64,000 nucleotides of DNA from Bacteroidia bacterium (GTDB taxonomy: Bacteria > Bacteroidota > Bacteroidia > Flavobacteriales_D > Parvicellaceae): NCBI GenBank assembly GCA_030426105.1, contig JAUHZI010000001.1, forward strand, positions 89,801-153,800, given 5' to 3'. The position numbers and the translations under genes are program-made. Of the stretch, positions 46,206 through 52,465 are shown piece after piece. Under the pieces are notes generated by a model. It was not told the origin of the DNA. It did no database searches and was given only the letters and a program-made list of their open reading frames with translations. Position 1 is the stretch's first letter, and each line of letters opens with the position of its first letter.

Positions 46206-46949
46206 ATGAAAATTTGTTTAGCACAAATAAAATCTGAAAAAGGAAATATTTCTAAAAATATTCAAAGTCATCTGACATTTATTGAACGTGCAATTGAATT
46301 AAATTCTGACTTGATTGTATTTCCTGAACTCTCAATAACGAATTACGAACCTGAATTAGCAAATGAACTTGCAACTGATATAAATGACAATATTTTTAAC
46401 CCATTCCAAGACTTATCTGATAAAAACAAAATAACAATCGGACTTGGAATGCCTACAAAAGCAAATGATGGAATAAATATCAGTATGTTGATTTTTCAAC
46501 CGAATAAGGAAAGAATTGTTTATTCCAAATGGTTACTTCACCCTGATGAATTACCATATTTTGTGAGTAGTAATAACCAACCAACGTTAAGAATTAAAGG
46601 GAAAAATATAGCTCTTGGAATATGTTATGAAACTCTTCAAAGAGAACATTTTGTAAAAGCAAAGAATAATAATGCTGATTTATACATCGCGAGTGTAGCA
46701 AAACCAGATAGAGGAACAGACAAGGCTTACCTACATTTCCCGTCAATAGCTAAGGAGTTTGAAACACCAATTCTTATGTGTAACTCAATTGGATATAGTG
46801 ATAATTTTGTTGCTAATGGATTAAGCTCTATTTGGAATAAAAACGGAGAATTATTAGACCAACTTGATGAAGAGAATCAAGGACTTTTAATTTATGATAT
46901 CGAAACCGAAAAAATAATAACAGCCTACAACACGGTGCACAAAACATAG
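46206..46949 (+). CDS. Carbon-nitrogen hydrolase (nitrilase superfamily)
   Basis: The 247-aa product carries the nitrilase catalytic triad: Glu in LIVFPELSITNY, Lys in VYSKWLLHPDE and Cys in LGICYETLQRE. It hydrolyses a C-N bond in an amide or nitrile; the substrate is unknown. It has no signal peptide. It is the last of the small plus-strand cassette-like genes and is followed by a weak hairpin and a gene remnant. Confidence 0.93.
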   Translation: MKICLAQIKSEKGNISKNIQSHLTFIERAIELNSDLIVFPELSITNYEPELANELATDINDNIFNPFQDLSDKNKITIGLGMPTKANDGINISMLIFQPNKERIVYSKWLLHPDELPYFVSSNNQPTLRIKGKNIALGICYETLQREHFVKAKNNNADLYIASVAKPDRGTDKAYLHFPSIAKEFETPILMCNSIGYSDNFVANGLSSIWNKNGELLDQLDEENQGLLIYDIETEKIITAYNTVHKT

Positions 46950-46995
46950 CTAATAAGTGCTTAACCGAAAAGGTTATGTATATTTATAAAGATCA

Positions 46996-47012
46996 CCAAA
47001 TTTTTAATTTGG
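46996..47012 (+). terminator. Weak AT-rich hairpin after the nitrilase gene
   Basis: CCAAATT and AATTTGG form a 7-bp stem with a 3-base loop, followed by CTTTT. The stem is AT-rich and sits 46 bp after the stop, so termination is uncertain. Confidence 0.35.
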
Positions 47013-47030
47013 CTTTTAAAAATTGATTAA

Positions 47031-47141
47031 TTAAAAACACCCAATCTACAAGAGATTAAGCGCTTTACACAAGTGGTGCAAAACGGAAAAGTATCGAACT
47101 TTTTAAAAGAAGATTTTGAAAGTACTATTATAGCTTTTTAA
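47031..47141 (+). pseudogene. C-terminal gene remnant
   Basis: This frame is bounded by stops at both ends and reads 36 residues (LKTPNLQEIKRF...EDFESTIIAF) with no start codon at its 5' end. The sequence looks like a natural protein end rather than noise. The parent gene is not recognised. It lies at the edge between the plus-strand accessory genes and the toxin-cassette region. Confidence 0.45.
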
Positions 47142-47205
47142 CAACACAAATGTAAAACTTCAGCATAATATTTACCACTATAGAATGCCTCGAATATAAA
47201 CCAAA

Positions 47206-47625
47206 CTATAATGTTGAAAACCATAAGTCATCATAGTCACAATTTAAACTACTTATTTCTGGTACTCTCCATTTGAACCTAGAATCATTTATTAACTTAA
47301 TATCTATATCAAAAAAAACATTATTTATTTCTTCTACAAAGACTATTTCAAAATCTGTTTTATTTTCAAAAATATCTAATATAGGGTTATTAATTGTTGA
47401 AAATAAAAAAGGGAAATTAGTTCTAAAGGTCATTAAATATGATTCATTGATTGTTATAGCCCCCCAATTATCTCCTTCATTTTTATCCCAATGAACTTTT
47501 AGCCCCTTTATCTTAATATTGAGTATTTCTTTTATTATTAAATTTAAAGAACTATTATATTTTTCTATTTCGTTTGCATTTAATTCTAAAGCCTTAATAA
47601 TATTTTGGGTTATATCATATTTCAT
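47206..47625 (-). CDS. Probable orphan immunity protein
   Basis: The 139-aa product is cytoplasmic, acidic and alpha/beta (DITQNIIKALELNANEIEKY, DKNEGDNWGAITINESYLM, CDYDDLWFSTL). The size, acidity and lack of a signal fit immunity proteins of polymorphic toxins. It lies 11 bp after the stop of a short toxin-tip-like remnant, the order expected of a toxin-immunity pair. No family is recognised, so the call rests on context. Confidence 0.5.
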   Translation of the reverse strand: MKYDITQNIIKALELNANEIEKYNSSLNLIIKEILNIKIKGLKVHWDKNEGDNWGAITINESYLMTFRTNFPFLFSTINNPILDIFENKTDFEIVFVEEINNVFFDIDIKLINDSRFKWRVPEISSLNCDYDDLWFSTL

Positions 47626-47636
47626 ATCAATTAATT

Positions 47637-47750
47637 TTAGGGAGTATATGATGGATTTTCATGAACTAAATTTTGTTTAGCTCTGTGAACAGTTAGATCC
47701 ATTTTAACTCTTCTATTTTCTGCCCAATATCATTATTCCCACAGATATAT
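47637..47750 (-). pseudogene. Frameshifted toxin-tip remnant
   Basis: On the minus strand two short frames run together: GNNDIGQKIEELK, then, after a shift, MDLTVHRAKQNLVHENPSYTP and a stop at 47637-47639. The end (VHENPSYTP) resembles the termini of RHS nuclease tips. It lies directly before an immunity-like gene. It is read here as a decayed toxin tip. Confidence 0.4.
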
Positions 47751-47807
47751 TTCCAAACTGTTTGTTAGCCATGGTTGATTAAAAACATCTGAGCTCATAA
47801 CGCAGAA

Positions 47808-48140
47808 TTAAATGCCTCTATAATAGAAAGGATATTTTGGACTTTCTAATTCATCTGATTCAATAATTTTTTCCAAGTCTTCTGAAATTATATTATCAAA
47901 TATTTGATTATAAATTTTTGTCAAAACACTATACATACCTTCATCCATATTTCCGACAAAACGTTTGATATCTATAGGGTTTTCATAATGCTTTTCCTGA
48001 TGAAAAAAACGCCTAAGTTCTTCTATTGTTTTATATAAATAAATAAAATCTTTAATTGGTATTTGAATATCCTGTTCTTTGGTTATTGTATCTAAACCAT
48101 ATTCAATAATTTCATTTATTGTAGCTATTTTATTTTCCAT
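47808..48140 (-). CDS. Probable orphan immunity protein
   Basis: The 110-aa product is acidic, helical and cytoplasmic (TINEIIEYGLDTITKEQDI, DFIYLYKTIEELRRFFHQEK, EDLEKIIESDELESPKY). A short toxin-tip-like frame (RVTLDSKTTKFVKRK) ends 4 bp before its start. It has no known family. The arrangement matches the other displaced toxin-immunity remnants in this locus. Confidence 0.5.
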   Translation of the reverse strand: MENKIATINEIIEYGLDTITKEQDIQIPIKDFIYLYKTIEELRRFFHQEKHYENPIDIKRFVGNMDEGMYSVLTKIYNQIFDNIISEDLEKIIESDELESPKYPFYYRGI

Positions 48141-48144
48141 ACAA

Positions 48145-48196
48145 CTATTTTCTTTTTACGAATTTTGTGGTTTTGGAGTCTAATGTTACTCTACCA
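48145..48196 (-). pseudogene. Toxin-tip remnant before an immunity-like gene
   Basis: The minus strand reads GRVTLDSKTTKFVKRK and stops at 48145-48147. It is joined upstream to the 45-bp repeated element at 48197-48241, so the recombination point may be at 48197. It could also be an extension of the upstream frame, which stays open through the element after the immunity-gene stop. Confidence 0.35.
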
Positions 48197-48241
48197 TGTT
48201 GGAACATTTTTATTTCATAGTGCGCGGAATGTAACTCTTAC
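48197..48241 (-). repeat. 45-bp post-immunity element, copy 1
   Basis: It aligns without gaps to 48687-48731 with about 35 of 45 identical bases; the shared core is GGAATGTAACT. It begins at the stop codon of the 48238 immunity-like gene. A shorter relative (GATGTAACTACTTA) follows the 50879 gene. Confidence 0.6.
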
Positions 48242-48546
48242 AAAACAAGTTCTTCCCATTTTTCATTTGCCTTTTTAAAGTTTATTAAAAAGCTCGCTAT
48301 ATCTTTACTTACAAGCTTTAAAATAGGTTTTTCCCAATTTTCATTTTCAATTATACATATATGAAACCCTAGCATTTCTCCATCATACCAGCCTATATCC
48401 ATAATGAATTTCTGATCAAATGAAACCATCTGAAACATATCTTCATAAAGATTTTCATTTTGCATTTCAATAGACTTAAAAATATTTATAAAATCGTCTT
48501 TAATAATCTTACCTTTCCCTATATTTACTTGTCTCTCTAATCTCAT
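48238..48546 (-). CDS. Probable orphan immunity protein
   Basis: The track start at 48585 is a TTG inside the duplicated terminator element; the ATG at 48546 (MRLERQVNIGKGK) is more likely and gives 102 aa. The product is acidic and alpha/beta (FDQKFIMDIGWYDGEMLGFHICIIE, LVSKDIASFLINFKKANEKWEEL). It has no recognised family. It starts at the edge of terminator copy 1, so its toxin has been lost completely. Its frame continues open past its stop. Confidence 0.5.
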   Translation of the reverse strand: MRLERQVNIGKGKIIKDDFINIFKSIEMQNENLYEDMFQMVSFDQKFIMDIGWYDGEMLGFHICIIENENWEKPILKLVSKDIASFLINFKKANEKWEELVL

Positions 48547-48548
48547 TT

Positions 48549-48660
48549 TTGGAATATTACTTTCATCTAGATTGTATAAAAGCAAAAACCTCCAATCTCA
48601 AAACTATGAAACTGAAGGTTTGAAAATTCTTAAAAGACCATTTTTATTGACTTTTTCAAC
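48549..48660 (-). terminator. Duplicated terminator module, copy 1
   Basis: This ~112-bp block is repeated at 50705-50818. On the minus strand it forms a 15-bp stem (AAACCTTCAGTTTCA with TGAGATTGGAGGTTT). Three pairs are G-U wobbles that would be A-C mismatches on the other strand. A T-rich run (TTTTGCTTTTATAC) follows. It therefore acts on minus-strand transcripts, ending the toxin/immunity unit at 48751-49903. Confidence 0.75.
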
Positions 48661-48686
48661 TAAGCAAAGCATTCTCATGTCAGTAA

Positions 48687-48731
48687 TGTTGGGACTCTTT
48701 TAATGTGGAGTGCGTGGAATGTAACTATTAC
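48687..48731 (-). repeat. 45-bp post-immunity element, copy 2
   Basis: It is the same length as the copy at 48197-48241 and shares GTGCG-GGAATGTAACT-TTAC. It lies 20 bp after the stop of the 48751 immunity gene and before the terminator module. Confidence 0.6.
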
Positions 48732-48750
48732 ACTACCAGTTTTTATAATT

Positions 48751-49149
48751 CTAAATTACTCGGTCGAAGTAAAGTTCAGAGAGATTTTTCGTCTCTTTTC
48801 CCCCTAGCGGAAGTAACAATTTATTCTCAAAGTGATTAATATCATTTATATAACACCTATTATCATGATAATAAAATAAAGGGATCTCTCCATTAAAAAC
48901 TAATAAAAATTCAATTTGAGACAACATAAGTTTTTTTACTATTGTTATTATTTCTTTTTTATAAAGATTTGTCTCAACTGACTTATTTATCCCAATATAA
49001 GTTGAATTACTTAAAACAGAAGAATATTCTTTATAAAAAACTTTAGTAAAAGATTTATTCTTAGTAAAAAGGCTCAAATTATCACTATTATACTCGTTCA
49101 AAAAATCAACATCGTTACCCGATGTGAATAAATTATAAAAAATACTCAT
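48751..49149 (-). CDS. Putative immunity protein for the CdiA_C-like toxin
   Basis: The ATG at 49149 (MSIFYNLFTSGNDVDF) is preferred over the track's TTG start. The 132-aa product is cytoplasmic (VETNLYKKEIITIVKKLMLSQ, FLLVFNGEIPLFYYHDNRCYI, GGKETKNLSELYFD). It starts 7 bp after the stop of the orphan CdiA_C-like toxin tip, the standard position of a cognate immunity gene. No known Imm family is recognised. Confidence 0.65.
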   Translation of the reverse strand: MSIFYNLFTSGNDVDFLNEYNSDNLSLFTKNKSFTKVFYKEYSSVLSNSTYIGINKSVETNLYKKEIITIVKKLMLSQIEFLLVFNGEIPLFYYHDNRCYINDINHFENKLLLPLGGKETKNLSELYFDRVI

Positions 49150-49156
49150 TATCAAA

Positions 49157-49903
49157 TTATTTACTTATAAAAATTACATCCTCCAATCCTTCTATTTCAT
49201 AACTTTCGAATTGTTCTTTTAATTTTGATGCATCTCCTTTAAAATCGGTTAAATTTAATACCACCCTGTTAGTTTGACCACTATCAACTTTATCTTTAAC
49301 ATTAGACCATATATTACGAACATTAGATGTCTCTGGAGAATAATTATCATATATTTTTCCATTTATTTTATAATCTGGATTTTTTGTCCCTGAGGTTACA
49401 GGGTTCTGTTCGACATTAAAACCTTTTTCAGTAAGAATATCAGCAGATTCATTCTCTCTAATTAAAGACCTTTTTGTTGCCTCATCAAGATTATCACCAA
49501 TTGTAGTTCGTTGACCTGATAAAACACCCTTTTCTAAACCATCTTCAACTAATTTTTTCCATCCTTTTTTTCCTAATTTCCATAAGCCTTTGGTTAAATA
49601 TATATAATCAGACGCTCCATAAGTAATATATGATAAAGCTTCGTCTTTCGCTTCGTTTACAGCAAAAGTTCCAATAGCACCAGGACCAATAGCATAAACA
49701 AAGGCAGTCCCATAAAATGCACCTATAATATATGCAAATTCATCAGGTAAACCTCTAAAAGCTCCCATAGTCTGCATACTTTGATTAAAGACCTTTCGTG
49801 TTTCAGTGTGCGAAGTTCCTTTAGGTAGCTTTGATGCTGCTTTCGCTGATACTTGAATGTTAACTTTCCTATCTACTCCTTCTAAACCTTCTAATTCAAT
49901 ATT
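49157..49903 (-). CDS. Orphan RHS toxin tip: pre-toxin plus CdiA_C-like nuclease
   Basis: The track ORF starts at 49777, but the frame is open to 49903, where a TGA precedes it. The added residues (IELEGLEG, KLPKGTSHTETRKVFNQSM, FRGLPDEF) align with the big RHS protein from its core/tip boundary onward (VEIEGLEG, KLPVGTSRSASKEVFNSSM, FRDLPGGF). The C-terminal ~105 residues match the CdiA_C nuclease pattern: ENESADILTEKGFNVEQNP, NPDYKINGKIYDNYSPET and SGQTNRVVLNL. This family cleaves tRNA in contact-dependent inhibition. The fragment lacks the RHS shell and signal peptide, so it is a displaced tip, perhaps silent. Confidence 0.8.
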   Translation of the reverse strand, partial: NIELEGLEGVDRKVNIQVSAKAASKLPKGTSHTETRKVFNQSMQTMGAFRGLPDEFAYIIGAFYGTAFVYAIGPGAIGTFAVNEAKDEALSYITYGASDYIYLTKGLWKLGKKGWKKLVEDGLEKGVLSGQRTTIGDNLDEATKRSLIRENESADILTEKGFNVEQNPVTSGTKNPDYKINGKIYDNYSPETSNVRNIWSNVKDKVDSGQTNRVVLNLTDFKGDASKLKEQFESYEIEGLEDVIFISK

Positions 49904-49951
49904 TCAAACTCAATGCAAACCTCGTTTGGTCTGACTTTTACAAGGTAGCAA
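49904..49951. other. Rearrangement joint between integrase and orphan toxin tip
   Basis: These 48 bp separate the broken integrase C-terminus from the first codon homologous to RHS. They match neither side. No target-site duplication or clear insertion-sequence end is visible. Confidence 0.4.
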
Positions 49952-50665
49952 TTATATTTTTGTTATAGCAATGATAAACGAAAGATTATTGATACGTGCT
50001 AATTCATCTTCATTAAGGTATATGGTGTCAGCTTCTTCTTGTGGTTTCTTGAACAGTTTACTACGATACATCATATTGGTATTTAGACCTTCTTCTGTTG
50101 CTGAGTTCATCCACATCTTAATGTGTTTGATATGTTTTCCAATAGAGTTAGTAGATAGGTTCAAATCTTGTTTACAATAGTCTATGTATGCATTATAGAA
50201 ATCATAATCTACACCATCAAAAGTAAGTCGTATTTTTTGCCCGCTCTCGAACGTTTTCAGCTTGTTTAATATGTTTTTATACTGAACGATAGTAATGTGC
50301 TTACGTGTTGCCTTTGAACGTTCTATGTGTCTGCTTACGTAATCTAAAAAGTAGATAGTTTGTTCTTGATGATGATTAGGGTTAGTTAGCTTTTCTTTGA
50401 TGCTCTTTACTCCAATCATAAGGTTGGGTTTTGTTAGTTCACCTCTTTGTTGTAGGGTTCTTATTAATCCCATTATCTCATTCTTGAATGTATTAATGAG
50501 TACATTGGATTCATAGTCTGCTACTCCTTCTATCGTTTGAGATTTCAAATTGAACTTTCCCTCTTTGATTGAGACTCCTAGACTGGCTTTTGTTCTAATT
50601 CCTGATACTGAAATATCGGCATACAAATAGTGCATATCAGCCTTTTGTCTAATAGTAACTTTCAT
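49952..50665 (-). pseudogene. Truncated tyrosine integrase (N-terminal part)
   Basis: The 237-aa product has the arm-binding domain of Bacteroidetes integrases (KVTIRQKADMHYLYADISVSG, LGVSIKEGKFN) and a SAM-like core-binding domain (TIYFLDYVSRHIERSK..., KHIKHIKMWMNSATEEGLN). The catalytic domain should follow at YLNEDELARINNL but is replaced after a few codons by unrelated sequence (SFIIAITKI). The R-H-R-Y residues are therefore missing and it cannot recombine DNA. It is the only mobile-element gene in the toxin locus. Confidence 0.85.
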
Positions 50666-50704
50666 AACGTATTGGTTTTTGGTTCAGGAAGTAAGGATGG
50701 TATA

Positions 50705-50818
50705 TTGGAATATTACTTTCCTCTAGATTGTATAAAAACAAAAACCCCCAATCTCATACTACTATGAAATTGAAGGCTAAAATTACTTCAAAGCCTATTT
50801 TTATTGACTCTCTCAACT
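50705..50818 (-). terminator. Duplicated terminator module, copy 2
   Basis: Homologous to 48549-48660. The minus-strand stem pairs CCTTCAATTTCAT with ATGAGATTGGGGG, again with G-U wobbles, and is followed by TTTTTGTTTTTATAC. Changes between the copies keep the stem paired, which supports a selected RNA structure. It follows the 50879 immunity-like gene. Confidence 0.75.
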
Positions 50819-50878
50819 CTAGGACACTTTTATTGTAGGATGTAACTACTTAGTTTACTTTTGCTTATATTTGACATT

Positions 50879-51487
50879 TTACTTTAGCCATGAGTTAATC
50901 ATATTTTCATAATCTTTAGGCTTTCCTTTAAAAATATTCTTATGGTTATTATATATATATTCAAGCCTATTACTTTTTGCCTTACCTTCATAAATTTGAG
51001 TAGATAACATTTCTAAATTCCATAAAGGACAATAATGCTTATTAACATTCTTTTTAATAATAATAGGATACCCAAAATTAACTAAGTCTTCATCTTTTTC
51101 ATAAGACCAATTTGCTCCTTTTACTTCAGAAACTAATAAATCGCCCAAAAGAATACTTACATCAAATAGAACTGACATTGTAGGCTCGACAAACTCATAT
51201 TTTTTTACCTCATGAACATTTTTTATTGCTAAAGGCAAAGTTTCCTTTTCAATATAAATTTCTTCTGGGGCTTTTTCTCTAGTATGCAAATTATTTTTTA
51301 TATAAATTTGAATATCATTCAATTTATTTACATCTAATTGATGGGATTTTATATCCTGCTTTAAAATATTAATTCGCTCTTTTTTAATTTCACTAAACCA
51401 CTCAAAATAATTCTCTGCATCAGTTTGAGTCATTTGTGAATTATCTTGTTTTATCCCCGATGGGACTTTTATTAATTTATATCTCAT
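50879..51487 (-). CDS. Probable orphan immunity protein (202 aa)
   Basis: The cytoplasmic 202-aa product begins RYKLIKVPSGIKQDNSQMTQ and has an acidic helical N-terminal half. A C-terminal domain follows (VSEVKGANWSYEKDEDLVNFGYPIII, HYCPLWNLEMLSTQIYEGK). The family is not recognised. It starts 12 bp after the stop of a toxin-tip remnant and is followed by terminator copy 2, the same order as the other displaced cassettes. Confidence 0.55.
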   Translation of the reverse strand: MRYKLIKVPSGIKQDNSQMTQTDAENYFEWFSEIKKERINILKQDIKSHQLDVNKLNDIQIYIKNNLHTREKAPEEIYIEKETLPLAIKNVHEVKKYEFVEPTMSVLFDVSILLGDLLVSEVKGANWSYEKDEDLVNFGYPIIIKKNVNKHYCPLWNLEMLSTQIYEGKAKSNRLEYIYNNHKNIFKGKPKDYENMINSWLK

Positions 51488-51499
51488 TAATTTATTTTT

Positions 51500-51610
51500 T
51501 TACGGCGTTACGACCTCTTGCCCTATAGACTGAAGCGCTTCGCCTGATATTTCAATTATTCTAGTTTTTATATTACATCCTCTTTTTTGTGCTTCTTCAA
51601 ACTCAACTCC
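51500..51610 (-). pseudogene. Toxin-tip remnant before the 50879 gene
   Basis: The minus strand is open for 36 codons between two stops and reads GVEFEEAQKRGCNIKTRI and GEALQSIGQEVVTP. There is no start codon. It looks like the intact C-terminal end of a larger protein and sits directly before an immunity-like gene, so it is read as the last part of a lost toxin tip. Confidence 0.45.
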
Positions 51611-51777
51611 CTATTGTTTATTAATGATTAGATTAATCATTTTAGCTAAAAAATGAAGACGAATAGGGACTAAATACAATATATTATTAAATATTACATT
51701 CGAATCAGTTGATTATTTTCTTTTTCACTTGTAGAAAAACAATATATTGATATTTCAAATATCCCTTTTTATGTTCG

Positions 51778-51785
51778 TATATTTG
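51778..51785 (+). promoter_or_regulatory. Probable -7 promoter box of the convergent immunity gene
   Basis: TATATTTG matches TAnnTTTG and lies 31 bp before the ATG at 51817. The -33 region is not clear. It would allow the immunity gene to be expressed independently of the toxin. Confidence 0.5.
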
Positions 51786-51816
51786 TTTAATACTAATAAA
51801 TAATTTGTACATTATT

Positions 51817-52434
51817 ATGAACTATTTCATTTTAGACTTACCTGCTGAGTCAGAAGAAACAGGTAATACATATCCTCAAATTGATTTTGACAATCTAGAG
51901 GAAGCATTTAAATTTAGACATAACATATTCCCTGAATATGAACCTTTCCTTTCTGCTAAATTAGAAAAGGGTGCTAAACTTACTGATATAGTCAGTCAGG
52001 CATCAATATCAGGGCATGGTTTAATAATTAATGATAAAACCATGAAAATTTTTGACTCCTTTCAATTAATGGAGCACAAGTTTTATAACTGTCCTGTTAA
52101 AGATCATAATAGTAATATTCATAAATATTACTGGATGGCTCTTGTTCAACCTAAACTTGTTAATATAATTGATTTTAAGAACAGTCAATTTTATCTTAAA
52201 AAAGGATTAAAAAATCTTGGAGATATAAGTTTAGATAATTTTAATGACTACCTATCTAAAAAGAAAGAATTAGATATTACTACAATCATAAAAGCAAAAA
52301 AAATTGTCTTAAAGGAACATAACCTTGATTTATTTAAGTTGCCTTTATTTGACCCCAATATTTATATTTCCCAAAGCTTAAAGACTGCTTTATCTGACAT
52401 TACAGGTATTAAAACAAAATCAACTTTTTTCTAA
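51817..52434 (+). CDS. DUF1629/Imm11-like immunity protein (candidate for AHH toxin)
   Basis: The track start is a TTG at 51805; the ATG at 51817 (MNYFILDLPAES) is preferred, giving 205 aa. The middle part (SISGHGLIINDKTMKIFDSFQL, HKFYNCPVKD, YYWMAL, IDFKNSQFYLKK) resembles the DUF1629/immMXAN_0049 group, which is often found beside AHH nuclease toxins. It is cytoplasmic. It converges on the RHS toxin gene with 31 bp between stops, whereas immunity genes usually follow on the same strand. It has its own promoter. Confidence 0.6.
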   Translation: MNYFILDLPAESEETGNTYPQIDFDNLEEAFKFRHNIFPEYEPFLSAKLEKGAKLTDIVSQASISGHGLIINDKTMKIFDSFQLMEHKFYNCPVKDHNSNIHKYYWMALVQPKLVNIIDFKNSQFYLKKGLKNLGDISLDNFNDYLSKKKELDITTIIKAKKIVLKEHNLDLFKLPLFDPNIYISQSLKTALSDITGIKTKSTFF

Positions 52435-52455
52435 ACTAGAAAAAGTTGATTTTGT
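52414..52455. terminator. Bidirectional terminator between immunity and RHS genes
   Basis: A perfect 16-bp inverted repeat (ACAAAATCAACTTTTT / AAAAAGTTGATTTTGT) with a 10-base loop spans the end of the 51817 gene and the gap before the RHS stop. T-runs follow in both directions. Confidence 0.88.
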
Positions 52456-52465
52456 TATTTTTCAT

